The translations under genes were made by a program, and so were the position numbers. Below are positions 17,955-27,715 of a stretch of DNA of 64,000 nucleotides, one piece after another. The stretch is from Lentimicrobiaceae bacterium (GTDB lineage Bacteria; Bacteroidota; Bacteroidia; Bacteroidales; F082), in NCBI GenBank assembly GCA_002708315.1, contig PANC01000015.1, positions 17,472-81,471 on the forward strand, given 5' to 3'. The notes beneath the pieces were generated by a model. The model was given only the letters and a program-made list of their open reading frames with translations, made no database searches and was not told where the DNA came from. Each line of letters begins with the position of its first letter. The first letter of the stretch is position 1.

Positions 17955-20900
17955 ATGAAAAAAACAATTCTTCTGATTTCTTCCGTAATGATACTCTGTA
18001 GCCTTGGGTATGGTCAAAAAACTGAATCTTATGATATTTTAAAAGGAGTTTCGTTGAACGCATTCGAATACAGAAACATTGGGCCTGCACTAAAGTCTGG
18101 AAGGATTTCGGATATAGCAATACATCCAGAAAATCAAAACATATGGTATGTTACAGTTGGTTCTGGAGGTGTATGGAAAACGGAGAATTCTGGTACAACA
18201 TGGGTTCCTATATTTGATAGCCAAAAGGTTTTTTCAACGGGTTGTGTGACTATTGACCCTAATAACCCGCATGTTATTTGGGTTGGCACTGGCGAGAATG
18301 TAGGCGGAAGACACGTCAGTTATGGAGATGGTATTTATAAGAGTGAAGATGATGGCCTGTCATGGAAAAATATGGGCCTTAAAGAATCACAACACATATC
18401 TAAAATTGTTATCCATCCTAATAATTCGGATATTATGTGGGTGGCTGTTCAGGGTCCATTATGGTCATCGGGAGGCGATAGAGGGCTTTACAGAACCCAA
18501 GACGGCGGAAAATCTTGGGTCAAAACACTGGGTGATGAAGAATGGACAGGTGCAACAGATATTGTTATTGATCCCCGTAATCCAGATGTAATTTATTGCG
18601 CATCATGGCAAAGGGGAAGAACTGTTGCTGCCTATATGGGTGGTGGGCCAGGATCAGGAATACATAAATCAACTGACGGAGGAAATACATGGATAAAGCT
18701 CAAAACAGGATTACCCACATCGGATATGGGTAAAATCGGTCTTGCCATTAGCCCACAAAATCCTGATGTCATATATGCCGCAATTGAGCTTGATAGGCGT
18801 AAAGGTGGGGTATATAAATCTGAAAACCGGGGCGCCTCTTGGGTAAAACAGTCAAGTGCAGTTTCAGGAGCTACTGGTCCTCACTATTACCAAGAGCTGT
18901 ATGCAAGTCCTCATGAATTTGATAAAATATACCTTGCAGATGTTAGAATCCAAGTTAGTGAAGATGGTGGTAAAACATTTAAACGGCTTAATGAAAAAAA
19001 TAAACATTCCGATAATCACATAATTGCTTTCAGGGAAAATGACCCAAACTACCTGTTGGTTGGAACAGATGGTGGTGTTTATGAAAGTTTTGATAAAGCT
19101 CAAAACTGGCGATATATGGCAAATTTGCCAATAACACAGTTTTATAAGCTGGCTTTGGATGATTCAAAACCCTTCTATAAGGTTTATGGGGGGACACAAG
19201 ATAATGGAACCATAGGGGGTGCTTCGAGAACTGTTTTTAGAAGAGGTATTTCTAATGCTGATTGGTTTATAAATTTATTTGCCGATGGGCATCAACCAGC
19301 AACAGAACCAGGTAACCCCAATATTGTGTATTCCGAAACCCAGGAGGGTAATCTTTTCCGAGTGGATCAAAAAACAGGCGAGGCTGTTAACATTAAACCC
19401 CAAGCTAATCCTGGAGACAAATATGAACGCTTCAATTGGGACTCTCCCATTTTAGTAAGCCCTCATAACCCAACCACAATTTACTTTGCATCCCAAAGGG
19501 TGTGGAAGTCTACAAACCGTGGCGATAGCTGGGTAACTATTTCGGAAGACCTTACCCTAAATCAAGAAAGGTTCAACCTACCTATTATGGATAAAACATG
19601 GGGCTGGGACTCCCCATGGGACGTTTATGCAATGTCAGATTATAATACAATTACTTCGCTATCTGAATCACCACTAAAAAAAGGGCTTATTTATGCAGGA
19701 ACTGATGATGGGTCAATTAGCGTTACAGATAATGGCGGAGGCACATGGAATAAAATTGAAGTTGGTTCATTACCAGGAGTTCCTGAAAATGCCTTTGTAA
19801 ATGACATTAAAGCTGATCTGTATGACGAAAATACAGTGTTTGTTGTTCTTGATAATCACAAAAATGGAGATTTCAAACCCTATATTGTAAAAAGCACAGA
19901 CAAGGGGGAAAGCTGGAATCTAATTACAAATAACCTCCCTGAAAATTTAATTGTTTGGAGGCTTGTTCAAGATCATATAAAGCCAGAGCTGTTATTTATT
20001 GGCACTGAATTTGGTATTTTCTTGTCGATTAATGGTGGACAAAGCTGGTCTAAAATGACAGGAGGAATACCTACAATTTCTTTTAGAGATCTTGCAATCC
20101 AAAAAAGAGAAAATGATCTTGTGGGTGCATCATTTGGGCGTAGCTTTTTTGTTCTAGATGACTACTCTCCTTTACGTGAAATAGATGAAGGTACTTTTGA
20201 TAAGGAGGCAACACTTTTTAGTTTGAGAGATGCGCTTTTATACTCACCAAGATCATCTCAAACGTACAGCGGTAAAGGATCAATGGGTGCTTCATATTTT
20301 ATTTCTCCAAACCCCCCATTTGGTGCTGTTTTCACATATTATTTGTCTGAAAATTATTCAACACTAAAGGAGGTGCGAAAAAAGAAAGAAAAAAAATCTA
20401 AAAAGGAAGGTGTAGACATTAAATTTCCTGGCTGGGACAATTTGGATAAAGAGCTATACGAGGATAGACCCATTGTTATCCTAACAATAATGGATAGTTT
20501 GGGTAATGGGATAAGGAAAATCAAGGCCAAGCAAGGCAAGGGGTTTCATAGAATTTCCTGGAATTTAAGGTATCCAGCATTTAATGGTGTTGATACTGAT
20601 GGGTCAGGTGTTTTTAATGAGTTTTCTACAAGAGGAGGGCTAACGGTAATGCCTGGCAAATATTATGCAGTGCTTTCCAAAAGAGTTGGTGGTGTTAATA
20701 GGTCAATTTCAGACACGGTTATGTTTAACGTTATTAGTATTCAAAATGGCGCCCTAAAAGGATCATCACCCGAGGATATTTTAGCCTTTGGCAGAGAGGT
20801 TGAAAAACTTAAAACAGCAAATTATGCCCTAAACACTGTTGTTGATAACACTAAAAGAAAATTAGCTGCCATGAACAAGGCTATGGCATCAATTGGGTTT

Positions 20901-21242
20901 TCAAACGACAGCGTTTATCTGAGTATTTTCCAGTTAAACATTCAGCTTGAAGACATACAGAAACAACTTTATGGTAGCAAGTCAAAAAAAGAAGTAGGTC
21001 AGAAAACTGATCCCAACCTTTCTGAAAGAATTTGGAATGCGATGGGTGGAACTCAAAATATTTCCTTTGGGCCTACACAAACACAAAAAAAGAGCCTTCA
21101 ATTAGCCGCTGTCGAATTTGAAAGTATTAGGCTAGAGGTGGAAGAAATGGTAAATGATCAAATCCCTATTCTGGAAGAAAAGATAACTAAAATGGGTGCT
21201 CCATGGATTGAGGGGCAGCCCATTCCAAAAGCTACTGATTAA
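17955..21242 (+). CDS. VPS10/sortilin-like beta-propeller protein (BNR/Asp-box repeats)
   Basis: This 1095-aa protein carries a signal peptide (residues 1-20, ending GYGQ) and at least eight Asp-box repeats of the form S-x-D-x-G-x-S/T-W (for example SEDDGLSW, TQDGGKSW, STDGGNTW, STNRGDSW). These build sortilin-type multi-bladed propellers. A lysine-rich loop (KKKEKKSKKE, about 815) and a coiled-coil-like C-terminal part (about 940-1090) follow. Databases often label relatives as glycosyl hydrolase, but no catalytic site is visible, so a binding or scaffold role is as likely. There is no T9SS sorting domain and no lipobox, so it is probably periplasmic. It stands alone. Confidence 0.8.
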   Translation: MKKTILLISSVMILCSLGYGQKTESYDILKGVSLNAFEYRNIGPALKSGRISDIAIHPENQNIWYVTVGSGGVWKTENSGTTWVPIFDSQKVFSTGCVTIDPNNPHVIWVGTGENVGGRHVSYGDGIYKSEDDGLSWKNMGLKESQHISKIVIHPNNSDIMWVAVQGPLWSSGGDRGLYRTQDGGKSWVKTLGDEEWTGATDIVIDPRNPDVIYCASWQRGRTVAAYMGGGPGSGIHKSTDGGNTWIKLKTGLPTSDMGKIGLAISPQNPDVIYAAIELDRRKGGVYKSENRGASWVKQSSAVSGATGPHYYQELYASPHEFDKIYLADVRIQVSEDGGKTFKRLNEKNKHSDNHIIAFRENDPNYLLVGTDGGVYESFDKAQNWRYMANLPITQFYKLALDDSKPFYKVYGGTQDNGTIGGASRTVFRRGISNADWFINLFADGHQPATEPGNPNIVYSETQEGNLFRVDQKTGEAVNIKPQANPGDKYERFNWDSPILVSPHNPTTIYFASQRVWKSTNRGDSWVTISEDLTLNQERFNLPIMDKTWGWDSPWDVYAMSDYNTITSLSESPLKKGLIYAGTDDGSISVTDNGGGTWNKIEVGSLPGVPENAFVNDIKADLYDENTVFVVLDNHKNGDFKPYIVKSTDKGESWNLITNNLPENLIVWRLVQDHIKPELLFIGTEFGIFLSINGGQSWSKMTGGIPTISFRDLAIQKRENDLVGASFGRSFFVLDDYSPLREIDEGTFDKEATLFSLRDALLYSPRSSQTYSGKGSMGASYFISPNPPFGAVFTYYLSENYSTLKEVRKKKEKKSKKEGVDIKFPGWDNLDKELYEDRPIVILTIMDSLGNGIRKIKAKQGKGFHRISWNLRYPAFNGVDTDGSGVFNEFSTRGGLTVMPGKYYAVLSKRVGGVNRSISDTVMFNVISIQNGALKGSSPEDILAFGREVEKLKTANYALNTVVDNTKRKLAAMNKAMASIGFSNDSVYLSIFQLNIQLEDIQKQLYGSKSKKEVGQKTDPNLSERIWNAMGGTQNISFGPTQTQKKSLQLAAVEFESIRLEVEEMVNDQIPILEEKITKMGAPWIEGQPIPKATD

Positions 21243-21270
21243 TGTTTTTAAATAATACTGTAAAGAAATT

Positions 21271-22188
21271 TTACCCCCTTACAATCAGTGCTTTTATTAT
21301 CTCCTGTGCCATTTTTGGATTTTCCTTAAGCCTTCTTGTTGAATAAGCAAACCACTGTTTACCAAAGGGTGTATAAATACGCATTTTATATCCTTTTTTA
21401 ATTATGGATTTCCTGAGCGCAGGCGTTACACCATAAAGCATCTGAAATTCGAACTTGTCATTTGGCACATTATATTTTTTGATTAACTCGTAAGCCCCAA
21501 TAACAAGCTTTTCATCATGAGTAGCAATTCCTGGATATATACCTTTTTTGAACATCTCCTCCAGTGCTAATAGGAAGTTTTGATTTATTTCTTGATAATT
21601 CTGGAAAGCTACTGTTTCGGGTTCTACATATATCCCTTTGCATAACCTATAATTCAGTGGGTTTTCCTTGGAATGTAAGTCCATTAATTCATCAATGTCA
21701 TTCATGGTACGGTATAAATATGCCTGGAAAACTAGCCCTACATTCTTTGGAAATTCCTTTTTAATTTTTCTGAAAAGTTCAATTTCTAGATCAACACACT
21801 GGAAATCTTCCATGTCTATTCTCACAAAATTGTCATATTCAACAGCTTTTGCCACAACCTCTCTTATTAGCTTATAACAGGCATTCTTATCTATCAGCAA
21901 GCCAAACATTGTGGGCTTTAAAGAGTAATTGCCAACAACATTGCTTTTTTCAACAGCTTCAATTATCTCGATGTATTCATCTTTATTCTTTTTTGCTTGG
22001 TCTAGTTCGGAAACAAACTCTCCCAGAAGGTCAATGGTAGTAATGTTTCCTTCTGAATTTAGCTGTTTTGCTATTTTGATTGCTGCGCCAAGAGACTGGC
22101 CTGCTATATACCTTTTGGAAAAAATCCAAATTAATTTTTGCGGCATCAATGGTAAAATAGTTGCAACTATCTTATTTAGAAATATCAT
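21271..22188 (-). CDS. Proline dehydrogenase (single-domain)
   Basis: This FAD-dependent enzyme oxidises proline to pyrroline-5-carboxylate. It is a stand-alone ProDH barrel of 305 aa, not the PutA fusion. Typical motifs are VRIDMEDF (about 123-130), YRLCKGIY, the FEFQMLYGV strand (about 242-250) and YSTRRLKENP near the C-terminus, whose Arg pair binds the proline carboxylate. The P5C dehydrogenase gene is not in the window. The gene has its own promoter (22223-22256) and is divergent from yceD, with a palindrome between them. Confidence 0.92.
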   Translation of the reverse strand: MIFLNKIVATILPLMPQKLIWIFSKRYIAGQSLGAAIKIAKQLNSEGNITTIDLLGEFVSELDQAKKNKDEYIEIIEAVEKSNVVGNYSLKPTMFGLLIDKNACYKLIREVVAKAVEYDNFVRIDMEDFQCVDLEIELFRKIKKEFPKNVGLVFQAYLYRTMNDIDELMDLHSKENPLNYRLCKGIYVEPETVAFQNYQEINQNFLLALEEMFKKGIYPGIATHDEKLVIGAYELIKKYNVPNDKFEFQMLYGVTPALRKSIIKKGYKMRIYTPFGKQWFAYSTRRLKENPKMAQEIIKALIVRG

Positions 22189-22222
22189 TGTAACTTGGGT
22201 TTTGTGTTGTGCTATTTTATTG

Positions 22223-22256
22223 CAAATTTAGATAGAATAGTTCATATGATTACAAA
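22223..22256 (-). promoter_or_regulatory. Promoter of the proline dehydrogenase gene
   Basis: On the minus strand, TTTG (22253-22256) lies 22 nt before TAAATTTG (22223-22230). Both elements match the Bacteroidota consensus perfectly, and the start codon follows 34 nt later. Confidence 0.6.
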
Positions 22257-22367
22257 AAAACACTATTTTTTTATTCTGTGATTCAACGCTTATTCGATTG
22301 CCAACCAGCCTTTTATGGGACATTATGAAATTTTTATTTTCAATTAACTTTAATTGGGATTAAAATT

Positions 22368-22387
22368 TGTGTTAAAAAATTAACACA
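22368..22387. promoter_or_regulatory. Perfect palindrome in the divergent proDH/yceD region
   Basis: TGTGTTAA-aaaa-TTAACACA is an 8-bp perfect inverted repeat with a 4-nt spacer. It sits between the two divergent promoters in an AT-rich 307-bp intergenic region (22189-22495) that otherwise holds only those promoters. The size and symmetry fit a dimeric repressor site, but no T-tract follows, so a terminator is unlikely. Confidence 0.35.
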
Positions 22388-22436
22388 GATTTATATGCTA
22401 CAAAAATCATCATGATAGATCATTCTTGATAATATG

Positions 22437-22468
22437 TTTGTAATTAAAAATAAATAGCCGTAATTTTG
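22437..22468 (+). promoter_or_regulatory. Promoter of yceD-rpmF
   Basis: TTTG (22437-22440), a 20-nt spacer, then TAATTTTG (22461-22468): a textbook Bacteroidota promoter ending 27 nt before the yceD start. Confidence 0.65.
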
Positions 22469-22495
22469 CCGCCCGATTTTTGTATAGAGTAGGCT

Positions 22496-23002
22496 ATGGT
22501 GGAATTTAAAATACCCATTAAGGGTCTTTCGTTAGGTACGCATGATTATGTATATAAAATCGATAAGTCGTTCTTTGATAACTATGAGTTTCTGGAAATT
22601 GAAGGTGGGGTTTTAGATTTAAACTTGGATTTAGTTAAAGAGTCCACGCTATTAAGCCTAACATTTAAATTTAATGGAAAAATATCTTTAAAATGTGACA
22701 GGTGTTTAGACCTTTTTGATATACACCTGGAAAACAATTTTAGGCTGATAGTAAAATATGCTGCTGATTATGAGGAAATAAGTGATGAAATAATTACGGT
22801 ACCATCATCTGAAAGCAATTTAGATATCAGTCAGTTTGTTTTTGAATATATTAATCTCATGTTACCATTAAAAAAAGCGCACCCCGATGATGATGGTGGA
22901 AATATAACATGTAACAAAGACATGGTAAATAGAATTGACGGTTACTCTGAACAAAGAAATGATCCCAGGTGGGACGCATTAAAGAACATAAATTTAGATT
23001 GA
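22496..23002 (+). CDS. YceD/DUF177 family protein
   Basis: YceD (DUF177) proteins are linked to large-subunit rRNA accumulation and are almost always encoded just before rpmF, as here (27 nt gap). The 168-aa sequence has the family's CDRCLDLF motif (about 66-73), a Cys-x-x-Cys pair likely to bind metal, and the C-terminal DPRWDALKNI box. The promoter directly upstream suggests that yceD and rpmF share one transcript, ended by the hairpin at 23270-23310. Confidence 0.88.
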   Translation: MVEFKIPIKGLSLGTHDYVYKIDKSFFDNYEFLEIEGGVLDLNLDLVKESTLLSLTFKFNGKISLKCDRCLDLFDIHLENNFRLIVKYAADYEEISDEIITVPSSESNLDISQFVFEYINLMLPLKKAHPDDDGGNITCNKDMVNRIDGYSEQRNDPRWDALKNINLD

Positions 23003-23029
23003 AAACTTAATAAATAAAGAGATAATAAA

Positions 23030-23221
23030 ATGGCACATCCGAAGCGCAAAATATCAAAAACAAGAAGAGATAAAAGAAGAACTCATTACAAAGCAGAGGC
23101 TCCTCAGCTCACAACTTGTCCTACAACTGGTACGGTACATGTTTATCACCGCGCATACTATGTTGATGGTGACATGTATTACAAGGGAAAGCTTGTAGTT
23201 GAGAATGCAAAGGCTGAATAA
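23030..23221 (+). CDS. rpmF: 50S ribosomal protein L32
   Basis: This 63-aa basic protein starts [21 protein letters not shown], the diagnostic L32 N-terminus (Ala-x-Pro-Lys-Arg-x-x-Ser). It has a single Cys (TTCPTTG) where zinc-binding L32 versions have four, so this is the zinc-independent form. It follows yceD by 27 nt. No plsX lies between rpmF and fabH. Confidence 0.97.
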   Translation: MAHPKRKISKTRRDKRRTHYKAEAPQLTTCPTTGTVHVYHRAYYVDGDMYYKGKLVVENAKAE

Positions 23222-23269
23222 ACGGCTGTTTTTCTAATTCCCTTTTTTTAAAAACCCCTATCAAAGAAT

Positions 23270-23310
23270 AAACTCTTGAACACTTTTGTTTTCAGGAGTT
23301 TTGTTTTTTT
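23270..23310 (+). terminator. Rho-independent terminator after rpmF
   Basis: AAACTCTTGAA (23270-23280) pairs with TTCAGGAGTTT (23291-23301) over 11 bp, including one G-U pair, around a 10-nt loop. A run of seven T follows at 23304-23310. It separates rpmF from fabH. Confidence 0.65.
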
Positions 23311-23347
23311 AGCCCTTATAGATATCTGCGTGCCGCACAAATATTTG

Positions 23348-23355
23348 TATTTTTG
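23348..23355 (+). promoter_or_regulatory. -7 promoter element of fabH
   Basis: TATTTTTG is a perfect TAnnTTTG, 28 nt before the fabH ATG and after the rpmF terminator. fabH therefore appears to be transcribed separately. Confidence 0.5.
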
Positions 23356-23383
23356 CGGCAAAATAAACTGAAAAATACATAGT

Positions 23384-24388
23384 ATGTCAAAAATAAATGC
23401 AGCAATAACCGGAATCCATGGCTGGGTGCCTGAATATGTTTTGACCAACGAGGAACTTGAAACTATTGTAGATACAACAGACGAGTGGATAATGACGCGC
23501 ACTGGTATTAGAGAAAGACATATTTTAAAGGGTGAAAATATGGGCACGTCTGTTATTGGAACAGAGGCCGTTAAAGGTTTATTAGAAAAAACAAATACAA
23601 CTCCTGATGAAGTTGACCTTGTTATATGCGCAACCGTTACCCCAGATATGCTTTTTCCAGCAACCTCAACAATAATTTGCGACAAAGTAGGTATTAAAAA
23701 TGCGTTTAGTTACGATTTAAACGCAGCATGCACAGGGTTTTTATACGCTTTAGATACCGCAAGAAGATATGTTGAATCAGGATCTTATAAAAAAGTTATT
23801 GTAGTAGGCGCTGATAAAATGTCTTCGATTGTTGATTACACAGACCGAACAACTTGTGTTTTATTTGGTGATGCAGGTGGTGCTGTTCTTTTAGAGCCCA
23901 CCAGCGATGGCTTAGGAATAATAGATTCGGTATTAAAGAGTGATGGTATGGGTAGAGACCATCTTTATCAAAAAGCAGGAGGCTCAAACTACCCCCCAAC
24001 CCATGAAACTATTGATGCCCGACAACATTATATTTATCAGGAGGGCCAGGCTGTATTCAAATTTGCCGTCACAAAAATGGCGGATGTGAGTGCTGAAATA
24101 ATGGAGCGGAACAACCTTGACGCAGATGATATATCATATCTAGTACCCCATCAAGCTAATATGAGAATTATTGATGCAACAGCCCGTCGCATGGGTCTTG
24201 AGAGAGATAAAGTTATGATAAACATTGAGCGTTACGGAAACACAACAAACGGTACAATTCCCATGTGTTTACATGAGTGGTCTCCAAAACTAAAAAAAGG
24301 CGATATCATTATATTAGCTGCTTTTGGGGGAGGATTTACATGGGGTTCAATGTACATAAAATGGGCCGTTAATGGAAGTTCTAAATAG
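23384..24388 (+). CDS. fabH: Beta-ketoacyl-ACP synthase III
   Basis: FabH starts fatty-acid synthesis by condensing an acyl-CoA primer with malonyl-ACP. The Cys-His-Asn triad is Cys116 (NAACTGFLY), His256 (VPHQANMR) and Asn286 (YGNTTNG). At 334 aa the length is normal. In Bacteroidota this enzyme commonly accepts branched primers, but specificity cannot be read here. It follows rpmF, an arrangement common in the phylum, but a terminator and its own promoter lie between. Confidence 0.97.
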   Translation: MSKINAAITGIHGWVPEYVLTNEELETIVDTTDEWIMTRTGIRERHILKGENMGTSVIGTEAVKGLLEKTNTTPDEVDLVICATVTPDMLFPATSTIICDKVGIKNAFSYDLNAACTGFLYALDTARRYVESGSYKKVIVVGADKMSSIVDYTDRTTCVLFGDAGGAVLLEPTSDGLGIIDSVLKSDGMGRDHLYQKAGGSNYPPTHETIDARQHYIYQEGQAVFKFAVTKMADVSAEIMERNNLDADDISYLVPHQANMRIIDATARRMGLERDKVMINIERYGNTTNGTIPMCLHEWSPKLKKGDIIILAAFGGGFTWGSMYIKWAVNGSSK

Positions 24389-24422
24389 AGAACTGTATGT
24401 ACTTCCAAAAGTAATTTAATTC

Positions 24423-25880
24423 CTATCTGATTTTTGAAAACATTTTTGTTGCCACCCCCCTGGTATTTCTATATTTTAAAAAATATACTCCGGGCAAATA
24501 TTCAACAACACTTAATTTGTGAGTTCGTTTTGCCGGTATTTGTATCTCATTAATTATAAGGCCTTGAATGTTAAATATGGTAACATTCATTGGCTCAGAA
24601 TCATAATTCTGAATAAAAATATCGGTTTGGGTAGGGTTAGGGTATATGGTTAGAATAGGCTTCTGGTCCTCGTTAATCCCAACTGTAAGTGATATTGTTG
24701 CTGATACAGTATCCCAGCTATTAAGATCATTTGAAACAAACTGTATTATGTTGTATGTTCCCAAATTATCATAACTGTGGGTAGGGTTTTGTTCCATACT
24801 ATAATTGCCGTCACCAAAATCCCAATACCAGTTATTTGCTTTTTGACTCTGATCATAAAAGGAGACGTTATTTTCAAACTGCTCTAAATAAAATCCTGCA
24901 GATGGCCTGTGTATTAAATGAGAAAAAGTTACTGTTTTATTGAAAACCGTATCCCAATATTCGTTTGGTCCAACTGGCCAGTTACCATTGCTTGTTCCAT
25001 AAAACTCATGTCCTACGCCCAAGACAAAATATTTTTCTAGCTTACCCCCTAAGTTTTCGATTCTTTCGGCTATTAACTCACTTCCATAAGAGGCTGGAAA
25101 TGCTGGGTTTCCAAATGCAGCTCCATAGCCAAACGGAACAACATCATCATCGGTACCATGAACTAATAAAACTGGAATAGTATCCGTCTCAACAATAAGA
25201 ATAGTGTCCTGTAATGATCCCCACAAACCAACCAGTCCATTTGATTTTCCCAAGTGAGAATAATTATTTCCGGAACAATCCAAACACCCCAAATCAGGGT
25301 TCGAATATGTTTCTGGGGGTCTTTCATCCTCGGTATCCAAAAATATATTGTGTAGCCCAACAAATGATCCTGCGCTACTACCAAGCATATATATATTATT
25401 GGTGTCTATGTTGTATACATTTCTGTTTTCCTTAAGAAATCTAATCGCAGAGCGTCCGTCTTGCAGCCCCCTGTATACCGCTCTTATTGCGCTCTCTGAG
25501 CTTAGGGGGTTCATTCCTAAACGATAGTCTATGCTTGCTGTAACATATCCCCTATGTGCCATTGAATCACAAAAAGCTACCATATCTTCAGCTAACTTAG
25601 ATCCCGTAAGAAAAGCTCCTGAGTGCACACATAACAAGACTGGCCTTTTGGATAAAGTATCCCCCAGTGGTTGATAAATATCCATTAATAAGTTTTCATC
25701 CACAGTTAGGCTTTCCAGTAAGTATGGGAATAAAAGCCTGGGTGCATTACCATATATAACATCAGTATTAATTTCGATATTATCGAAAACAGGAGAGGTG
25801 TATCGATTATTATAAGGTATTTGTCCCATTAAACTAATGGATGCAAATAAAAAAACAAGGGTAACCAGTTTGTATTTCAT
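24423..25880 (-). CDS. Secreted alpha/beta-hydrolase with PKD and T9SS sorting domains
   Basis: This exported esterase-like protein (485 aa from the ATG at 25880) has a signal peptide ending SLMGQ. The carboxylesterase-type domain (about 60-320) contains the oxyanion motif VHSGAF (His86), nucleophile Ser169 in GSSAG, Asp in HGTDDDVVPFG and His in GVGHEF. A PKD domain follows, with YWDFGDGNYS and the THSYDNLGTYNI strand. The last 75 residues (TIYPNPT to the C-terminus) are a T9SS type A sorting domain, implying transport through the outer membrane. The substrate is unknown. The earlier TTG at 25901 overlaps the -7 promoter box and was rejected as start. Confidence 0.87.
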   Translation of the reverse strand: MKYKLVTLVFLFASISLMGQIPYNNRYTSPVFDNIEINTDVIYGNAPRLLFPYLLESLTVDENLLMDIYQPLGDTLSKRPVLLCVHSGAFLTGSKLAEDMVAFCDSMAHRGYVTASIDYRLGMNPLSSESAIRAVYRGLQDGRSAIRFLKENRNVYNIDTNNIYMLGSSAGSFVGLHNIFLDTEDERPPETYSNPDLGCLDCSGNNYSHLGKSNGLVGLWGSLQDTILIVETDTIPVLLVHGTDDDVVPFGYGAAFGNPAFPASYGSELIAERIENLGGKLEKYFVLGVGHEFYGTSNGNWPVGPNEYWDTVFNKTVTFSHLIHRPSAGFYLEQFENNVSFYDQSQKANNWYWDFGDGNYSMEQNPTHSYDNLGTYNIIQFVSNDLNSWDTVSATISLTVGINEDQKPILTIYPNPTQTDIFIQNYDSEPMNVTIFNIQGLIINEIQIPAKRTHKLSVVEYLPGVYFLKYRNTRGVATKMFSKIR

Positions 25881-25898
25881 CTGTAAATTAAATACGGA

Positions 25899-25906
25899 CA
25901 AAGTTA
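25899..25906 (-). promoter_or_regulatory. -7 promoter element of the secreted hydrolase gene
   Basis: On the minus strand this reads TAACTTTG, a perfect match, 18 nt before the ATG at 25880. It fixes that ATG as the start. The nearest TTTG (25921-25924) is only 14 nt further up. Confidence 0.45.
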
Positions 25907-26038
25907 GGCAAAAGATTGTTCAAACATCATTCCATTTAAAACAAGCTTACTTGTAATATAAAACAGCAATATAATTTAGCTTAATTTAGACCTCTTATTG
26001 TTAATGCCGCTTGTGCTTAATTAAACTTACCATTTAGT

Positions 26039-27628
26039 ATGAACTCAAAAATACTTTTGTTTGTATCTGTTATGCTATTCCTAACGGTCCAAAAAACACA
26101 TTCATGCACTAATATTCTTGTAACAAAGGGTGCTTCTGTTGACAGTGCAACCTATTTAGTCTATTTAAATGATGGTGAATGGCTCTACAATTTAAATCAA
26201 ACCCCAGCAAAAAATCATTCTAAGGGAGATTCGTTAGTATACACAAGTATGACAGGTATTAAGTCTAGAGTGCATCAGGTTTCTCATACATATGCAATCA
26301 TTGGTTTTCAAATGAATGAGCACCAGCTTGCAATTGGAGAAACAACCTTTCTTGGAAGAGAAGAACTCTGGGATAAAAATAAGCCATTAAAATACTGGGA
26401 ATTAATGGAATTGGCCTTGCTAAGAGCTAAAACAGCACGAGAGGCTATTGAAGTAATAACAAGCTTAGTTGAACAATATGGCTATGGAAGTGAGGGTGAG
26501 TCTTTCTCGATAGCAGACCCAAATGAAGCCTGGGTGCTGGAATTAATAGGCACTGGTGGCTCTGGTAGTGCCATTTGGGTAGCAATGAAAGTGCCCGACG
26601 GTATGATAACTGCACACGCAAACCATTCTCGTATTGGTGAGTTTCCAATGGATGATCCTGAAAATTGTACATATTCTGATAACGTAATTTCATTTGCAAT
26701 CGAGAAGGGTTATTACAACCCTGATATAGATGAATCATTTAGGTTTAATAATGCTTATGATCCCCCTACACCAAAGCATATAAGATATTCTGAGTCAAGA
26801 GTTTGGAGTGTTTATAACAGGGCTGCTCCATCGGCTGGATTAACACATAAATATAGCAGGGGAGAGGGCGGTGAAGAAGGGTACCCTTTATTTATTAGAC
26901 CCGACAATAAGCTGTCATTAAAAGATGTGTTTTCATTGGCTAGGGATCATTATGAAAATACCGAAATTGATATGACCACCGGTATAGCAGCGGGTCCATT
27001 TGGAAACCCTAACAGGATAAGGCCGCTATCCTGGGAAGGTGACTCCATTGTATATTCCTTTGAGAGGCCTATTTCTACTTACAACACGGCTTTTTCATTT
27101 GTAGCACAACTAAGGGGTTATCTTCCAAATGAAATTGGAGGGGTCGCCTGGTTTGGTGTTGATGATACTTACACATCTTGTTATTTTCCAATTTACTGCT
27201 GCGTAACTCAAATTTCAAAGCCATTTTCAATGGGCGACATAAATAGTTACTCGCGAGAATCGGCTTGGTGGACATTCAATTTTGTGTCAAACTTTGCCAA
27301 TATAAGGTACTCATATATGGTAAAGGACATAAGGGCTGTGCAAAAAGAGGTTGAAAATATTATCATTGCACAACAGCGCTCTGTTGAGATAGAGGCTCTA
27401 AGTTTGGATGATAGTGAGCGTATAGAGTTTTTAACAAACTATTCAGTTGAAATGGGTAAAATGGTTCATAATCGATGGGTTGAGCTGGGAGATAGGCTGG
27501 TTACCAAATACAATGATGGTTATATAAAAGATTACAACAACCAAATTAGGGAGGCGGGGTATTCATCTGATTGGCTAAATATAATTTCTAAAGAAGAAGG
27601 TGAAAGGTATCGTGTTCCCGAAGAGTAA
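26039..27628 (+). CDS. C69-family (PepD-like) dipeptidase, exported
   Basis: This Ntn-hydrolase dipeptidase has 529 aa. Residues 1-22 look like a signal peptide (MNSKILLFVSVMLFLTVQ), and the mature protein would start at Cys23 in SCTNILVTKGAS. That Cys is the expected N-terminal nucleophile of family C69, so signal-peptide cleavage could itself create the active site. Conserved C69 segments such as SFSIADPNEAWVLELIG, the AHANHSRI stretch and SYSRESAWWTFNFVSN follow. It probably cleaves dipeptides in the periplasm. It stands alone and is divergent from the secreted hydrolase. Confidence 0.9.
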   Translation: MNSKILLFVSVMLFLTVQKTHSCTNILVTKGASVDSATYLVYLNDGEWLYNLNQTPAKNHSKGDSLVYTSMTGIKSRVHQVSHTYAIIGFQMNEHQLAIGETTFLGREELWDKNKPLKYWELMELALLRAKTAREAIEVITSLVEQYGYGSEGESFSIADPNEAWVLELIGTGGSGSAIWVAMKVPDGMITAHANHSRIGEFPMDDPENCTYSDNVISFAIEKGYYNPDIDESFRFNNAYDPPTPKHIRYSESRVWSVYNRAAPSAGLTHKYSRGEGGEEGYPLFIRPDNKLSLKDVFSLARDHYENTEIDMTTGIAAGPFGNPNRIRPLSWEGDSIVYSFERPISTYNTAFSFVAQLRGYLPNEIGGVAWFGVDDTYTSCYFPIYCCVTQISKPFSMGDINSYSRESAWWTFNFVSNFANIRYSYMVKDIRAVQKEVENIIIAQQRSVEIEALSLDDSERIEFLTNYSVEMGKMVHNRWVELGDRLVTKYNDGYIKDYNNQIREAGYSSDWLNIISKEEGERYRVPEE

Positions 27629-27715
27629 CGCTTATTAAGTTAAAAGGCTGTGTTTAATTTAGCCTGGTTTTCTTTAAATTTAATTACCTTAGCACATACA
27701 CATAAAATTAAAAAT

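Noticed and set aside
17955..21242. Annotation as a glycosyl hydrolase
   Set aside because: Asp-box propeller repeats alone do not show catalysis, and no sialidase-type Arg triad or nucleophile was recognised.
24377..24394. AGTTCT-AAATAG-AGAACT hairpin at the end of fabH
   Set aside because: A 6-bp stem with no T-tract; too weak to call a terminator.
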